Positions 26,233 through 35,166 of a stretch of DNA of 64,000 nucleotides are shown here, one piece after another. The position numbers were made by a program, and so were the translations under genes. The notes under the pieces were generated by a model. It saw only the letters and a list, made by a program, of their open reading frames with translations. It was not told the DNA's origin and ran no database searches. The first letter of the stretch is position 1; each line of letters opens with the position of its first letter. The stretch is taken from NCBI GenBank assembly GCA_934463265.1, contig CAKSIU010000003.1, positions 1 through 64,000 of the forward strand. Direction: 5' to 3'. The DNA comes from an uncultured Eubacteriales bacterium (GTDB taxonomy: Bacteria; Bacillota; Clostridia; Oscillospirales; Acutalibacteraceae).

Positions 26233-27441
26233 CTAAACCGATATTTCTTTCAAACAATCTTTAAACGAACTTATTATATAATTCACGTCTTCATCGGTGA
26301 GCAGCGTATGCAACGGCAATGTTATCTCATTTTTGTACATATCATAAGCATTTTTAAAATTTTTAATATTGAATCCTAAATTTTTATAAGCAGTCAACAT
26401 CGGCAATGGCTTATAATGCACGTTCGTCGCGATACCCTTTTGCGCCATCAAATCTATTAATTTGTTTCTATTTTTTTCGTCCCGACCGTTCAATCTCACT
26501 AAATATAAATGTCCGCTCGACACAGAATTGTCATCAAAATGCTTCAACACAGTAACAGGTAAACCTTTTAAAGCTTCATCATAACTGTTTACTATCTGCC
26601 TTCTTTTTTCCAAAATAGAATTATATCTACCAAGCTGAACTAACCCTATAGCCGCCATTAAATCAGTCATGTTGCACTTATATCCGGGATAAAGTATATC
26701 ATACTCCCAACTGCCCAAATTTGTTTTCGCGAGCGCATCCTTTGACTGACCATGAAGCGACCACAGCATAAATTGTTTATATAAGGCTTCACCGTCCAAG
26801 CCCTTACGAGATTTCCAAGTAAGCGCTCCACCCTCTGCAGTAGTCAAATTTTTAACCGCATGAAATGAAAAACTTGTAAAATCAGCCACAGAACCGCAGA
26901 CTTCTCCCTTATACCTTGCACCAAAAGCATGAGCCGCATCAGCCACAACAACAACTCTATTGAAAGCCTTTTGAACATCATTGTTTGCGTTAAATAAAGA
27001 TTTTTTTCTATTCACAACCTCAAAAATTTTATCGTAGTCGCACATCTTGCCAGCTAAATCTACCGGAATTATCGCTTTTGTTTTTGAAGTTATCGCATTT
27101 TCCAGTAAGGTATAATCCATCTCGAAGGAATCTTTAGCCGTATCAATCAGCACAGGCGTAGCGCCAACATGACAAATCACACTTGCTGACGCGGTATATG
27201 TATAAGCACTTGTTATGACTTCGTCGCCCGGTCCAACGCCCAAAACTCTAAGAATCAGCTCCATGCAAGCCGTCGCAGAATTTAAACATACAGCTTTTTT
27301 TGTATTGCAATACTCTGCAATTTTAGCCTCAAAACTTTTTGTTTTCGGGCCTGTCGTTATCCAGCCTGAACGCAACGCATCAGCAATTTCATTTATCTCT
27401 CGCTCTGTAATGTCCGGCGGAGAAAATTTTATAACTTTCAT
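26233..27441 (-). CDS. DegT/DnrJ/EryC1/StrS-type sugar aminotransferase
   Basis: A PLP-dependent aminotransferase of 402 residues that adds an amino group to a keto-sugar nucleotide. The features are the N-terminal signature SGWITTGPKTKSFEAKIAEY, the PLP-phosphate region NSATACMELILR, VVADAAHAFGA with the cofactor-contacting Asp, and the Schiff-base lysine in SFHAVKNLTTAEGG. It is closest in style to PglE/perosamine-type enzymes. The 4-keto-6-deoxy product of the dehydratase at 2.0-3.9 kb would be a suitable substrate. It is placed between the phosphosugar transferase and the polymerase, within one operon. Confidence 0.88.
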   Translation of the reverse strand: MKVIKFSPPDITEREINEIADALRSGWITTGPKTKSFEAKIAEYCNTKKAVCLNSATACMELILRVLGVGPGDEVITSAYTYTASASVICHVGATPVLIDTAKDSFEMDYTLLENAITSKTKAIIPVDLAGKMCDYDKIFEVVNRKKSLFNANNDVQKAFNRVVVVADAAHAFGARYKGEVCGSVADFTSFSFHAVKNLTTAEGGALTWKSRKGLDGEALYKQFMLWSLHGQSKDALAKTNLGSWEYDILYPGYKCNMTDLMAAIGLVQLGRYNSILEKRRQIVNSYDEALKGLPVTVLKHFDDNSVSSGHLYLVRLNGRDEKNRNKLIDLMAQKGIATNVHYKPLPMLTAYKNLGFNIKNFKNAYDMYKNEITLPLHTLLTDEDVNYIISSFKDCLKEISV

Positions 27442-27480
27442 AAAATATTCATCATTTCCTCATTATAAATTCAATTTAAT

Positions 27481-28167
27481 TCAGTTCAGCACAGCCAAAA
27501 CTGTTTTTATCATCAACTTCATGTCGTAAAAAATATTAAAATTCTTAATATATTCAAGATTATATTTCATTTTATCCGGCAAAATTTTATTTATGTACAC
27601 ACTTTCGACGCTTTCGTTACTGTCGAGATATTTATCTTCGTCCTTAAAACTGATACTCGCTAAAGACGTGACTCCCGCAGGCATAAGCAAAGTTGCGAGC
27701 ATCTCTTCAGAATAACAATCCACGTATTTTTGCACTTCAGGTCGAGTGCCCACAAAACTCATCTGTCCTAGCAAAATATTAAATAACTGCGGAAGTTCAT
27801 CTAACCTCACTCTACGCAGAAAGCGACCCACTTTTGTAATTCTTTTATCATTGTCCAGCGTCACCAAGGAGCCAATTTTGTCGGCATTTTCAATCATTGT
27901 CCTAAATTTAAAAATCTTAAATGTTTTGCCATAAGTAGTAACGCGCTCTTGTTTATATAAAATCGGGCCTTTAGATGTGAACTTTACCAAAATTGCAATA
28001 ATTACAAAAACTGGCAGCAATAAAATCAGCAAAATTCCCGCTAAAATAAAGTCGAATAATCTTTTTAATAAAATATCGAATTTTTTTCTGCTTAGAATCT
28101 CATAATAATGCCATGTAGTCTCGTTTTTCAAAGCTTCTGGGATTTTCTCCCACTGGCGCAAAATCAA
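27481..28167 (-). CDS. Sugar transferase (polyprenyl-phosphate glycosyl-1-phosphate transferase)
   Basis: A 228-residue member of the PglC/EpsL family, which moves a sugar 1-phosphate onto undecaprenyl phosphate to start a lipid-linked glycan. It has one N-terminal membrane segment (about 38-62) followed by the conserved [26 protein letters not shown] and [12 protein letters not shown] blocks and a TRPEVQ motif. The catalytic Asp-Glu pair is visible in LDELPQ. The start is TTG after GAGG. It is the first gene of the minus-strand glycan set. Confidence 0.88.
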   Translation of the reverse strand: MILRQWEKIPEALKNETTWHYYEILSRKKFDILLKRLFDFILAGILLILLLPVFVIIAILVKFTSKGPILYKQERVTTYGKTFKIFKFRTMIENADKIGSLVTLDNDKRITKVGRFLRRVRLDELPQLFNILLGQMSFVGTRPEVQKYVDCYSEEMLATLLMPAGVTSLASISFKDEDKYLDSNESVESVYINKILPDKMKYNLEYIKNFNIFYDMKLMIKTVLAVLN

Positions 28168-28250
28168 AATTATAACCTCATTTTTATTTTTGTATTTAAC
28201 ATTCCGTATTTAGTATAGCAAAAATGCACCTTTTTTTCAATAAAAAGCGT

Positions 28251-29114
28251 TTATTTGACACTCAAAATAAATTTATCCACAAAAGTTATAGAATCGACTA
28301 TCGACTGCTCATAAATATCAAAGAAACTATCTGTACGATTTTCATCACTCTCCATCGGCCAATTCCAAATACTGTGCGTCAAATTTGAATAATCATAGCT
28401 GTCGTCCTCTGTTAAATCTCTTATAAAGCTAGACATATACTCATCTTTGCCCTGCCACTTTTCGATTTTCTTTACAAATGCTTTTTTTAAACCAGTTCTG
28501 TCCGTCATGAGACCAAAAAATTTTCTAAAATCACACATAGCCTCAAAAATATCCTCTTTACTGACGCTCGCATCGTAATTTTCATTTAAAAGCTTACAAA
28601 AAAGCTCGCCCATAAAATTTTGCACTTTTTCGTCTTTAGGCAATAAATCTTTTAATCGAATTTCAGTTGGCAGCTGCTGCTTTTCATATCTTAAAATTAT
28701 CACATCCAATGTTGATTTTATATTATTCCTGCAAACTTTTAGCGGATAGTCCTTATTTAAATCCGCAAAACTTTGTGCGCTAAAATTAATGAATGGAAGC
28801 GCAAGCCTGTCTAAAATGCTGTGACAAAAAAATCCAATAAGATAAGATTTTTCCAGTTTGGTAAAAGTATCTTTGTTAACTGCATCAAAAACTTGCTCCC
28901 ATAAATTATTAATCTCTTCATCCTGCAAATATGACCCATATTTTCTTATGCTCTCGCCCGACTGTCCGGGCAAACACCTGTGAGACAATATAAAATCAGG
29001 ACCTTGTGCTCCCCATAAAATGGCATTTTTATTATATTCAAACTCCGGATGCAATTTTTTAAGTCCGTTTACAACCCGTTCCACCTGCAAATAATGCGTT
29101 ATCGCTGCCGGCAT
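28251..29114 (-). CDS. Zinc-dependent phospholipase C family protein
   Basis: A 287-residue protein with the N-terminal pattern of the family: PAAITHY near the start, GAQGPDFI near 35-42, and a zinc-binding FFCHSILDR segment near 100. There is no signal peptide, so unlike secreted bacterial toxins it is probably cytoplasmic, and the natural substrate is unclear. The start is the ATG at 29114, after GGGAG. An in-frame TTG upstream overlaps that site. It has no clear operon partner. Confidence 0.75.
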   Translation of the reverse strand: MPAAITHYLQVERVVNGLKKLHPEFEYNKNAILWGAQGPDFILSHRCLPGQSGESIRKYGSYLQDEEINNLWEQVFDAVNKDTFTKLEKSYLIGFFCHSILDRLALPFINFSAQSFADLNKDYPLKVCRNNIKSTLDVIILRYEKQQLPTEIRLKDLLPKDEKVQNFMGELFCKLLNENYDASVSKEDIFEAMCDFRKFFGLMTDRTGLKKAFVKKIEKWQGKDEYMSSFIRDLTEDDSYDYSNLTHSIWNWPMESDENRTDSFFDIYEQSIVDSITFVDKFILSVK

Positions 29115-29188
29115 TTTCTTCACTCCCAAAAAATATTTCGCGTCAAAATTATAGCATTCACAAGTATTTTATGCAAATTTTGAGCAAA

Positions 29189-30559
29189 TTAAAAAATTCT
29201 CAACCCTTTTGGATATTTATTTTTAAGACGTCCATTTACAGCTTTAGCGTAACCCGTCACAATTCCGTCCACACAGACGCCTACATAACTTCGTATTTCT
29301 TCTTGCACCGAAATTTCTTCGCCTTTCAAATAAGCCAAAATTTCTTTAGAATCACAAGAAAAGTCAATTTTAGAACGCAAGTCCTCAGCTTTTGCTGCCA
29401 TGAATACTGCATGAGCCGGCTCTAATACCGAACCTTTACTTGTTGCAAGTAGTACTCCGGCTCTTAAAACGTTCAGACCAGAAATATCCGGCAACCCCTC
29501 GGGCAAAATAATAAAATTATCAGAAAATTTCTCTATTTTGCCATAAGCCTCACAGCTAAAAAGAGTTGAAAAATAATCATATCCAAGCTTATTGTCTGCA
29601 ATTTTAGCTCTTTTATAATTAAAATCCTTGACTTTTTTTGAATTTGCACTTTTTCTTCTAAATTTTGCAACAAAATGACCTTCTCCACCGTCTTGAGGAA
29701 AAATTCTCCTCGCTTTGCTTGTGTCTATCAAGTTTTTGCCTAAATTTAACTGCTGAGAAGCTCTTCCAAAGCCACAATTTATATTTTCTAACGTGAAATC
29801 TGTATTTTCTTTTAAAAAATTATATACCGTTTGCTCGTTCTCTTCCAACGAAAATGTGCACGTTGAATATACCATTATTCCGCCCTCTTTTAATACTTTA
29901 GCGGCTGTATTTAGTATTGATAACTGCCTTTTTGCGCACATCTTAACGTGTTCTTGCGACCAGTCTTCTATCGCGCGAGGGTTCTTTCTAAACATTCCCT
30001 CTCCAGAACACGGAGCATCTACAAGAACTTTATCAAAAAATCCGGTCAGCTTCTCACACAAAACTTCCGGGTGGCACGACGAAACTACGGCATTTCTAAC
30101 GCCCATACGTTCAATATTAGAAAGCAAAACTTGCGCCCTATTTTTGACTATTTCATTAGACCACAGCAGCCCATTTCCATTTAAAGACTCGGCTATCTGC
30201 GTAGATTTTCCTCCTGGCGCTGCGCATAAATCTAAAACTTTTTCTCCAGGAACTGGATTCAACACCGTAACAGCTGAAGATGCAGATGGTTCCTGAACAT
30301 AAAAAGCTCCAGCATGATGAAGCGGTAAATTTCCGATAGAATCAATATTTTCTTCTAGATAATAATTATTTTTTGAAAAATTTGACTTTTTTATCTTAAA
30401 TTTAAAGATTTCTTTAAAACGCTCCTCACTTATCTTTAGCGTATTTATCCTAATTCCTTTAAAGCTCGGCTCATTATAACATTTTATAAATTTTTCGTAT
30501 TCTTCTTCATTTTTTAAAATTTTTTCAATTTCTTTTTTATAATCTATGGGCAAATTCAT
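29189..30559 (-). CDS. RsmB/NOP family rRNA m5C methyltransferase (RsmF-like)
   Basis: A 456-residue SAM-dependent RNA cytosine-C5 methyltransferase. Motifs visible are CAAPGGKSTQIAE (SAM binding), VDAPCSGEGMFRKNP with the PC cysteine, and YSTCTFSLEENEQ with the catalytic TC cysteine. After the catalytic domain there is a C-terminal extension of about 150 residues of the RsmF type with a PUA-like end (GLPDISGLNVLRAGV). It probably modifies 16S rRNA. The start is ATG, with AAGGAG 12 bases upstream. It is monocistronic. Confidence 0.87.
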   Translation of the reverse strand: MNLPIDYKKEIEKILKNEEEYEKFIKCYNEPSFKGIRINTLKISEERFKEIFKFKIKKSNFSKNNYYLEENIDSIGNLPLHHAGAFYVQEPSASSAVTVLNPVPGEKVLDLCAAPGGKSTQIAESLNGNGLLWSNEIVKNRAQVLLSNIERMGVRNAVVSSCHPEVLCEKLTGFFDKVLVDAPCSGEGMFRKNPRAIEDWSQEHVKMCAKRQLSILNTAAKVLKEGGIMVYSTCTFSLEENEQTVYNFLKENTDFTLENINCGFGRASQQLNLGKNLIDTSKARRIFPQDGGEGHFVAKFRRKSANSKKVKDFNYKRAKIADNKLGYDYFSTLFSCEAYGKIEKFSDNFIILPEGLPDISGLNVLRAGVLLATSKGSVLEPAHAVFMAAKAEDLRSKIDFSCDSKEILAYLKGEEISVQEEIRSYVGVCVDGIVTGYAKAVNGRLKNKYPKGLRIF

Positions 30560-30717
30560 GCTACAAAAAAACTCCTTAAATTTTTAGAATATTCTTTAAT
30601 TTTTCGTCAACAATACTATTGCGGCAAAAAAAGCAATGCATATAAAGCATGATTTAACGCCGTAAAGTTTAATTTTAAATTTCTCAATGTTTACCATTGA
30701 CATGGGGGGTGAATTTT

Positions 30718-30828
30718 ATGTCACAAAATAATCAAAATAATCAAAACAAAAATAACAACAACAACAACAATAACAATAATAACAGAAACGACAATAAAAA
30801 AAATAAAAACAGCAACGAAAACTGCTAG
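30718..30828 (+). CDS. Asparagine-rich small protein (36 aa)
   Basis: A 36-codon reading frame with a very strong ribosome binding site (GGGGGGTGA, 5-6 bases before ATG). It encodes MSQNNQNNQNK, a run of eleven Asn, then a basic Asn/Lys/Asp tail ending in a single Cys. A rho-independent terminator follows about 65 bases later. Both signals argue for a real gene in spite of its low complexity. Short Asn-rich peptides occur in spore formers, but I cannot name this family. The fully polar sequence suggests a disordered peptide, perhaps linked through its terminal Cys. Confidence 0.6.
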   Translation: MSQNNQNNQNKNNNNNNNNNNNRNDNKKNKNSNENC

Positions 30829-30892
30829 TATATCCCCAATGATTTTAAGTTTAAATTAGTATTAAAAAGTTATTAAAATAAGATAATTTTTA

Positions 30893-30932
30893 AAAACAAC
30901 ATTCCAATAATGTGGAATGTTGTTTCTTTTTT
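30893..30932. terminator. Terminator between the Asn-rich gene and the YitT gene
   Basis: AAACAACATTCCA (30894-30906) pairs with TGGAATGTTGTTT (30913-30925) and is followed by CTTTTTT. It serves both convergent genes. Confidence 0.85.
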
Positions 30933-31905
30933 ATACTTTCTTTAAATTCTTTTCATTTTCTAATTTTTTATCCGACATTTTCTTGAAAAAATTTGAACGT
31001 TCTAGCTCTTTGTCAAACTCTTTAAAGCCCAAACCTGTTATTTCTCCAGCTTCTCCAATCATAACAAATGCATTTTTGTCTTCTTCTTTTATTATATCGT
31101 AAATTTTATGTACTTCTTGTTTTCTCACAGCACTGAGCAAAACTTCATTTTCTTGAGACGTATATGCACCTCTGGACTTTAATGCTGTAACGCCTCTTTT
31201 TACTTCATTCATTATGCGTTCAGAAATTTTCTTACTTTTATTCGACACAATAAACATTATTCTGCCATTGCCTGCACTGCTCCCGTACATCATTGTATCT
31301 ATAATTTTTGACATTATAAATATTAATATCGCCGCATAAGTTGCTCCATTGATTATAGCAAACGGGTCACTGTTGCCAATACTATAAACAACCGCAGAAA
31401 TTCCTACAACCGTGCCATCTATGCACAGCAAAATTTTCCCAACCGGAATGTGCGGAATATGTATTTTTGTCAGCGTGGCCAAAAGGTCTGTCCCACCCGT
31501 TGCAGCTCCTCGCATAAATATCAAGCCTAGTCCAAAACCACCGGTAATTCCTGCCAGTATTGATGCTATCATCATGTCCCCAGTATACGCTGGCAAAATC
31601 GGCACCGTCAAGTCTGCTAAAACGTTTAATGCTACCGTCGCGAACAAATTTTTTATCAGTCCGCGCCAATTTAATTCTATAAACGCCCACAAAAATATCG
31701 GAATATTTATTATTAAACAGAACATACCTTTAGGAAATCCAGTTAAATCACCCACCAACTGGCCGATTCCTATAACTCCACCAGGGGAAATATTGTTTGG
31801 GTCAGTAAAGCAGTTTATCGATATCGCATAAATAAAGCAGCCCAGCAAAATTACAGCAATATCCTGTATCCACTGCCAAACACTTGATTTTTTTAATGTA
31901 GACAT
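30931..31905 (-). CDS. YitT family (DUF161/DUF2179) membrane protein
   Basis: A 324-residue protein with about five to six membrane helices in the first 200 residues, including the family signature NNISPGGVIGIGQL and RGAATGGTDLLA. A cytoplasmic DUF2179 domain follows (VTALKSRGAYTSQENEVLL). The substrate and function of this family are unknown. I chose the ATG at 31905, after TGGAGTG. An in-frame GTG at 31917 lies within that site. The gene overlaps the ribosome-binding region with the end of mrnC, so the two are translationally coupled. Confidence 0.85.
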   Translation of the reverse strand: MSTLKKSSVWQWIQDIAVILLGCFIYAISINCFTDPNNISPGGVIGIGQLVGDLTGFPKGMFCLIINIPIFLWAFIELNWRGLIKNLFATVALNVLADLTVPILPAYTGDMMIASILAGITGGFGLGLIFMRGAATGGTDLLATLTKIHIPHIPVGKILLCIDGTVVGISAVVYSIGNSDPFAIINGATYAAILIFIMSKIIDTMMYGSSAGNGRIMFIVSNKSKKISERIMNEVKRGVTALKSRGAYTSQENEVLLSAVRKQEVHKIYDIIKEEDKNAFVMIGEAGEITGLGFKEFDKELERSNFFKKMSDKKLENEKNLKKV

Positions 31906-31913
31906 GATTGAAT

Positions 31914-32318
31914 TCACTCCAAATTACATTTTTCAATTAGTTCAAACAGCTCGCGCAATCTTTTAATATCGCCTTTTAAGTAAATATATCCAATCAGCGT
32001 CTCAAACCCCGTTGCATTATGATAATCTGCAACATCCGCATTTTTAGGCGTATGATTTGTATGCGCATTTCTGCCTCGTTTAAAAATGCTAAGTTCTTCG
32101 TTGGTTAACATAGAAATCAACTTTTTCATAATCTCAGATTGCGCTTTGCAACAAACTTTTTTAACCTTCATTTTATGCAGCTTTCCAACAGGGCAATTTG
32201 CTTTGCATACAAGCTGTTCCCTAATAAGTAAATCATAAACCGCATCGCCAATAAATGCCAACGTTAATGGACTTAGTGTTTTGTAATCGCAATCAATAGT
32301 ATTATACAATCGTTCCAA
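31914..32318 (-). CDS. mrnC: Mini-ribonuclease III (MrnC)
   Basis: MrnC is the RNase III-fold nuclease, lacking a double-stranded RNA-binding domain, that trims the ends of 23S rRNA in Firmicutes. The 134-residue protein shows the LAFIGDAVYDLLIRE helix with the catalytic acidic residues and the RGRNAHTNHTPKNADVADYHNATGFE region (in two helices), then GYIYLKGD. The start is TTG directly behind AGGAGG. It lies between obg and the YitT gene. Confidence 0.9.
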   Translation of the reverse strand: MERLYNTIDCDYKTLSPLTLAFIGDAVYDLLIREQLVCKANCPVGKLHKMKVKKVCCKAQSEIMKKLISMLTNEELSIFKRGRNAHTNHTPKNADVADYHNATGFETLIGYIYLKGDIKRLRELFELIEKCNLE

Positions 32319-32336
32319 TTTTTTACCTCCTGCCGA

Positions 32337-33614
32337 TTACTCCACAAATTCAAACTCAAAATCGTATATATTTACCGTATCGCCTTCTTTTATGCCTGCA
32401 TTTTGCAGCGCTTCCGAAACTCCTAACGTACCAAGCATTTTTTGAAAATATCTCAACGATTCATAATCATCAAAATTAATTGACTGGATCAATCGTAAAA
32501 CTTTATCTCCTGTTACAAAATAGGTTCCATCTTGATTTTTCACATCAATAACGTCGCTATTTTTCTCAAATAAATCTTTTGGTAATTGTTCTACTTCGTA
32601 AATAGTAATAGGTGGCAATTTTGCCAGCTGAGCCTCTATATACTGCATCAATACGTCCACACCATGTTTTATCGGTGCCATTATTGGAAAAAATTTGTAA
32701 CCTTTTGCCTCAACGTAATTTTTAAATTTTTCCACTTGCTCATCCGTAGCTAAATCGCATTTATTTCCGGCAACTATCATTGGCCTTTCCGCCAAATCTT
32801 CATTAAATTTCTTTAATTCTCGATTTATTATCTCGAAATCTTCAGTCGGGCTGCGACCCTCGCTTCCAGAAATGTCCACAACATGAACCAATAATCTGCA
32901 ACGCTCAACGTGTTTCAAAAATTGATGCCCTAAACCCAAGCCTTCTCCGGCTCCTTCGATTAAGCCAGGAATATCCGCAATCACAAACGAAGAGTCCTCG
33001 TACATTCTAACCACGCCCAACACCGGTGTTATTGTCGTAAAATGATAGTCCGCAATAACCGGTTTTGCCTGGCTTACAACGGATATCAGCGTAGATTTTC
33101 CAACATTCGGAAAGCCCACCAAACCTACATCTGCCAACAACTTTAACTCCAACTGAACTTCCAACTCATCGCCTTTTAAGCCTGGTTTTGCAAATCTTGG
33201 AACTTGTCTTGTTGGCGTTGCAAAGTGAATATTTCCGAAACCGCCTTTGCCACCTTTTGCTATCACCACTTCTTCATCGGTTGAAATGTCCGCGATTATT
33301 TTTCCAGTCGTCAGCTCTCGTAAAATCGTTCCCTTTGGCACGTGAATCACCAAATTCGGCGCACTTTTGCCAGAAGAACGTCCCGCTTTACCGTTTTCTC
33401 CATTTTTCGCAACATATTTTCTTTTATACCTGAAGTCCGCCAGCGTAGATAAATTACTGTCTGCGACGAAAATTATATCTCCGCCTTTTCCGCCGTCTCC
33501 ACCATCCGGACCTCCCGCTGCTACATATTTTTCTCTATGAAACGAAACCGCTCCATTACCACCATCTCCGGCCTTTAATTTTATTTTTGCAACGTCTATA
33601 AAAATAAAAATCAC
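32337..33614 (-). CDS. obg: GTPase Obg
   Basis: Obg is an essential GTPase acting in 50S assembly and stress control. The 425 residues contain the glycine-rich Obg fold (KAGDGGNGAVSFHREK), the G domain with GFPNVGKSTL, DIPGLIEGA and NKCD, and the C-terminal OCT domain found in Firmicutes. The start is unusual. Relatives begin M-F-(V/I)-D, and the codon at that point (33605) is ATT. The nearest ordinary start is GTG at 33614, three codons earlier, which overlaps the AGGTGA sequence that would serve as ribosome binding site for the ATT. I list the GTG frame but the ATT may be used. Confidence 0.94.
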   Translation of the reverse strand: MIFIFIDVAKIKLKAGDGGNGAVSFHREKYVAAGGPDGGDGGKGGDIIFVADSNLSTLADFRYKRKYVAKNGENGKAGRSSGKSAPNLVIHVPKGTILRELTTGKIIADISTDEEVVIAKGGKGGFGNIHFATPTRQVPRFAKPGLKGDELEVQLELKLLADVGLVGFPNVGKSTLISVVSQAKPVIADYHFTTITPVLGVVRMYEDSSFVIADIPGLIEGAGEGLGLGHQFLKHVERCRLLVHVVDISGSEGRSPTEDFEIINRELKKFNEDLAERPMIVAGNKCDLATDEQVEKFKNYVEAKGYKFFPIMAPIKHGVDVLMQYIEAQLAKLPPITIYEVEQLPKDLFEKNSDVIDVKNQDGTYFVTGDKVLRLIQSINFDDYESLRYFQKMLGTLGVSEALQNAGIKEGDTVNIYDFEFEFVE

Positions 33615-33623
33615 CTGCTTTCC

Positions 33624-33629
33624 ATTATA
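33624..33629 (-). promoter_or_regulatory. Candidate -10 element of obg
   Basis: A perfect TATAAT on the minus strand lies 10 bases before the GTG of obg. If used, the transcript would begin at about the AGGTGA sequence, giving almost no leader and favouring the downstream ATT start. No convincing -35 element at the right spacing was seen. Confidence 0.35.
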
Positions 33630-33671
33630 TTTTTGCTAAAAATTTTCAAATTAACATTAAAAACAAATCAC

Positions 33672-33706
33672 AAAAAGAACCCTAGGCATAGTTGACCTAA
33701 GGTTCC
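33672..33706 (-). terminator. Terminator of the rplU-prp-rpmA operon
   Basis: On the minus strand GAACCTTAGG pairs with CCTAGGGTTC (one G-U pair) and is followed by TTTTT. It separates rpmA from obg, so obg needs its own promoter or readthrough. Confidence 0.75.
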
Positions 33707-33743
33707 TTACAAATTTTACTTATTTTTATTGTCAAAAAGTAAA

Positions 33744-34028
33744 TTATTGTTCAACAGCATAAACGCAAACGCGCTTTCTGTCGCGACCAAAGCGCTCGAA
33801 CTTTACTTTTCCGTCAATAAGTGCAAAAAGTGTATCGTCAGAACCTCGACCAACATTTTCGCCTGCATGAACATGAGTTCCTCTTTGTTTAACAAGGACA
33901 TTTCCTGCACGCACAACTTGACCATCTGCACGTTTTACACCAAGACGTTTTGACTCAGAGTCACGACCATTTTTAGTCGAACCCATACCTTTTTTATGTG
34001 CAAATAATTGAATATCTATTCTAAGCAT
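33744..34028 (-). CDS. rpmA: 50S ribosomal protein bL27 (with Prp-cleaved N-terminal extension)
   Basis: The 94-residue protein is bL27 with the Firmicutes extension MLRIDIQLF ahead of AHKKG. The Prp protease removes residues 1-9 so that the mature tail can reach the peptidyl-transferase centre. The rest is canonical ([44 protein letters not shown] in consecutive segments). It follows rplU and prp in the standard operon and ends at a terminator. Confidence 0.97.
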   Translation of the reverse strand: MLRIDIQLFAHKKGMGSTKNGRDSESKRLGVKRADGQVVRAGNVLVKQRGTHVHAGENVGRGSDDTLFALIDGKVKFERFGRDRKRVCVYAVEQ

Positions 34029-34033
34029 ATCAG

Positions 34034-34357
34034 CTACACCTCCACATAATTCACCGTAATGTTTTCGGGATATTGCTCTTCCAAATTAATTAAATGAAGC
34101 TTTAATCCCGATAAAATATCGTTACATAAACTTGCGTTATTTTCGTTAATTTTCAGATGCATCGCGCCAAATTCATTTACGCCGGCATCCACAGGCACTT
34201 TAATAATGTCGGAAATAGTATTCACGACAAAAAACGCCGCTGATGAAACTGCTGCACAAACTACATCATGCCCGTGTTCATCATAATCTGCGTGACCGTA
34301 AATATCAAACCCAACCAAAAAACCTTTTTCGGTAGTTAAAAAATTTACATTTATCAT
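34034..34357 (-). CDS. prp: Ribosomal-processing cysteine protease Prp
   Basis: Prp cuts the N-terminal extension from bL27. The 107-residue protein has the catalytic pair His22 ([11 protein letters not shown]) and Cys34 (VVCAAVSS). It lies between rplU and rpmA, 5 bases before rpmA, which is the conserved arrangement. Its target motif is present in the adjacent bL27. Confidence 0.93.
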   Translation of the reverse strand: MINVNFLTTEKGFLVGFDIYGHADYDEHGHDVVCAAVSSAAFFVVNTISDIIKVPVDAGVNEFGAMHLKINENNASLCNDILSGLKLHLINLEEQYPENITVNYVEV

Positions 34358-34373
34358 ACACTAAGCTTAAAAA

Positions 34374-34679
34374 TTAAGCATTAATTGTTTCAATTTGCAC
34401 TTTGGTATAAGGTTGTCTATGTCCGAGTTTACGTTTTTCGCTCTTTTTAGGTTTATAAGTGAAAACGGTAATTTTTTTGCCTTTACCATTTTTTAAAACC
34501 TTTCCTACTACTTTAGCAGAACTCACAGGATTTCCGGTAGTAACTTTGCCATCGCCAAAGACAGCAATTGTTTTAAACTCTACATTTGAACCTTCTTCAG
34601 CCGTAAGCTTTTCAACATAAATCGTATCACCTTGTTGCACTTTATATTGCTTACCGCCTGTTTCTATAACTGCATACAT
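34374..34679 (-). CDS. rplU: 50S ribosomal protein bL21
   Basis: A 101-residue bL21 with the classic start [13 protein letters not shown], the [19 protein letters not shown] rRNA-binding loop and the [11 protein letters not shown] end. It is the first gene of rplU-prp-rpmA. The ATG is preceded by AGGTG and a leader that may fold. Confidence 0.97.
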   Translation of the reverse strand: MYAVIETGGKQYKVQQGDTIYVEKLTAEEGSNVEFKTIAVFGDGKVTTGNPVSSAKVVGKVLKNGKGKKITVFTYKPKKSEKRKLGHRQPYTKVQIETINA

Positions 34680-34750
34680 AATATTTTGGCACCTGCCCTT
34701 TTACAAAAGTCTCGCTACTGATAGGTGAATTTTGCAATTCTTTATACGAC
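34680..34750 (-). promoter_or_regulatory. Leader of rplU (possible L21 autoregulatory leader)
   Basis: On the minus strand the 70 bases before rplU contain CACCT and AGGTG segments that can pair around a GCGAG-containing loop, plus TTTTGTAAAA. L21 leaders are known in Firmicutes and position agrees, but I could not match the conserved bases with certainty. If the AGGTG pairs, it would hide the ribosome binding site. Confidence 0.4.
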
Positions 34751-34770
34751 CCACAATAAGCGGCTTAATA

Positions 34771-34799
34771 ATGGTAACACACAAAGAAACATTTGTCAA
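34771..34799 (-). promoter_or_regulatory. Promoter of the rplU operon
   Basis: On the minus strand TTGACA (34794-34799) and TACCAT (34771-34776) are 17 bases apart. Confidence 0.7.
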
Positions 34800-34837
34800 A
34801 CAAAAATTTATTTTTAATTCGTGCGCCGAATTCTTGA

Positions 34838-34865
34838 TTGACAAATTTAAAATTTTTGATAAAAT
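34838..34865 (+). promoter_or_regulatory. Promoter of the tyrS T-box transcript
   Basis: TTGACA (34838-34843) and TAAAAT (34860-34865) are separated by 16 bases, just ahead of the T-box leader. Confidence 0.65.
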
Positions 34866-34871
34866 ATTAAA

Positions 34872-35126
34872 TAATAGCTGTGAAAAGAAGAAGTAATTTG
34901 GACAAACCTCTTAAGAGAGTCTGCGGTTGCTGCGAGCAGATGAGGTTACCTTTTGAAATACATCTTGGAGCTGCTGCTTTGAATTTTTTAGTAGAAGCAG
35001 TCGGGTTGTGTACGTTATAACACCGGGCAAAATTTAGTTTTGTTCATGAGGCTGTAACCGCAAGGTTATGGTAAATTGAGGTGGTACCACGAATTTTTCG
35101 TCCTCTGTTTTCAGAGGGCTTTTTTG
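34872..35126 (+). promoter_or_regulatory. Tyrosine T-box riboswitch with terminator
   Basis: The leader has a long stem I region with AGAGAG near 34914 and GAAATAC in the specifier loop (TAC, a tyrosine codon, at 34959-34961). The T-box sequence TGAGGTGGTACCACG is at 35077-35091. The terminator CCTCTG/CAGAGG (35102-35117) is followed by a T run to 35126. Uncharged tRNA-Tyr would bind the specifier and the T-box bulge, forming the antiterminator and allowing tyrS expression. The promoter lies immediately upstream. Confidence 0.93.
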
Positions 35127-35166
35127 TTTTCATAATAATAATTTTGATTTTGAAAGGATGATTTTT

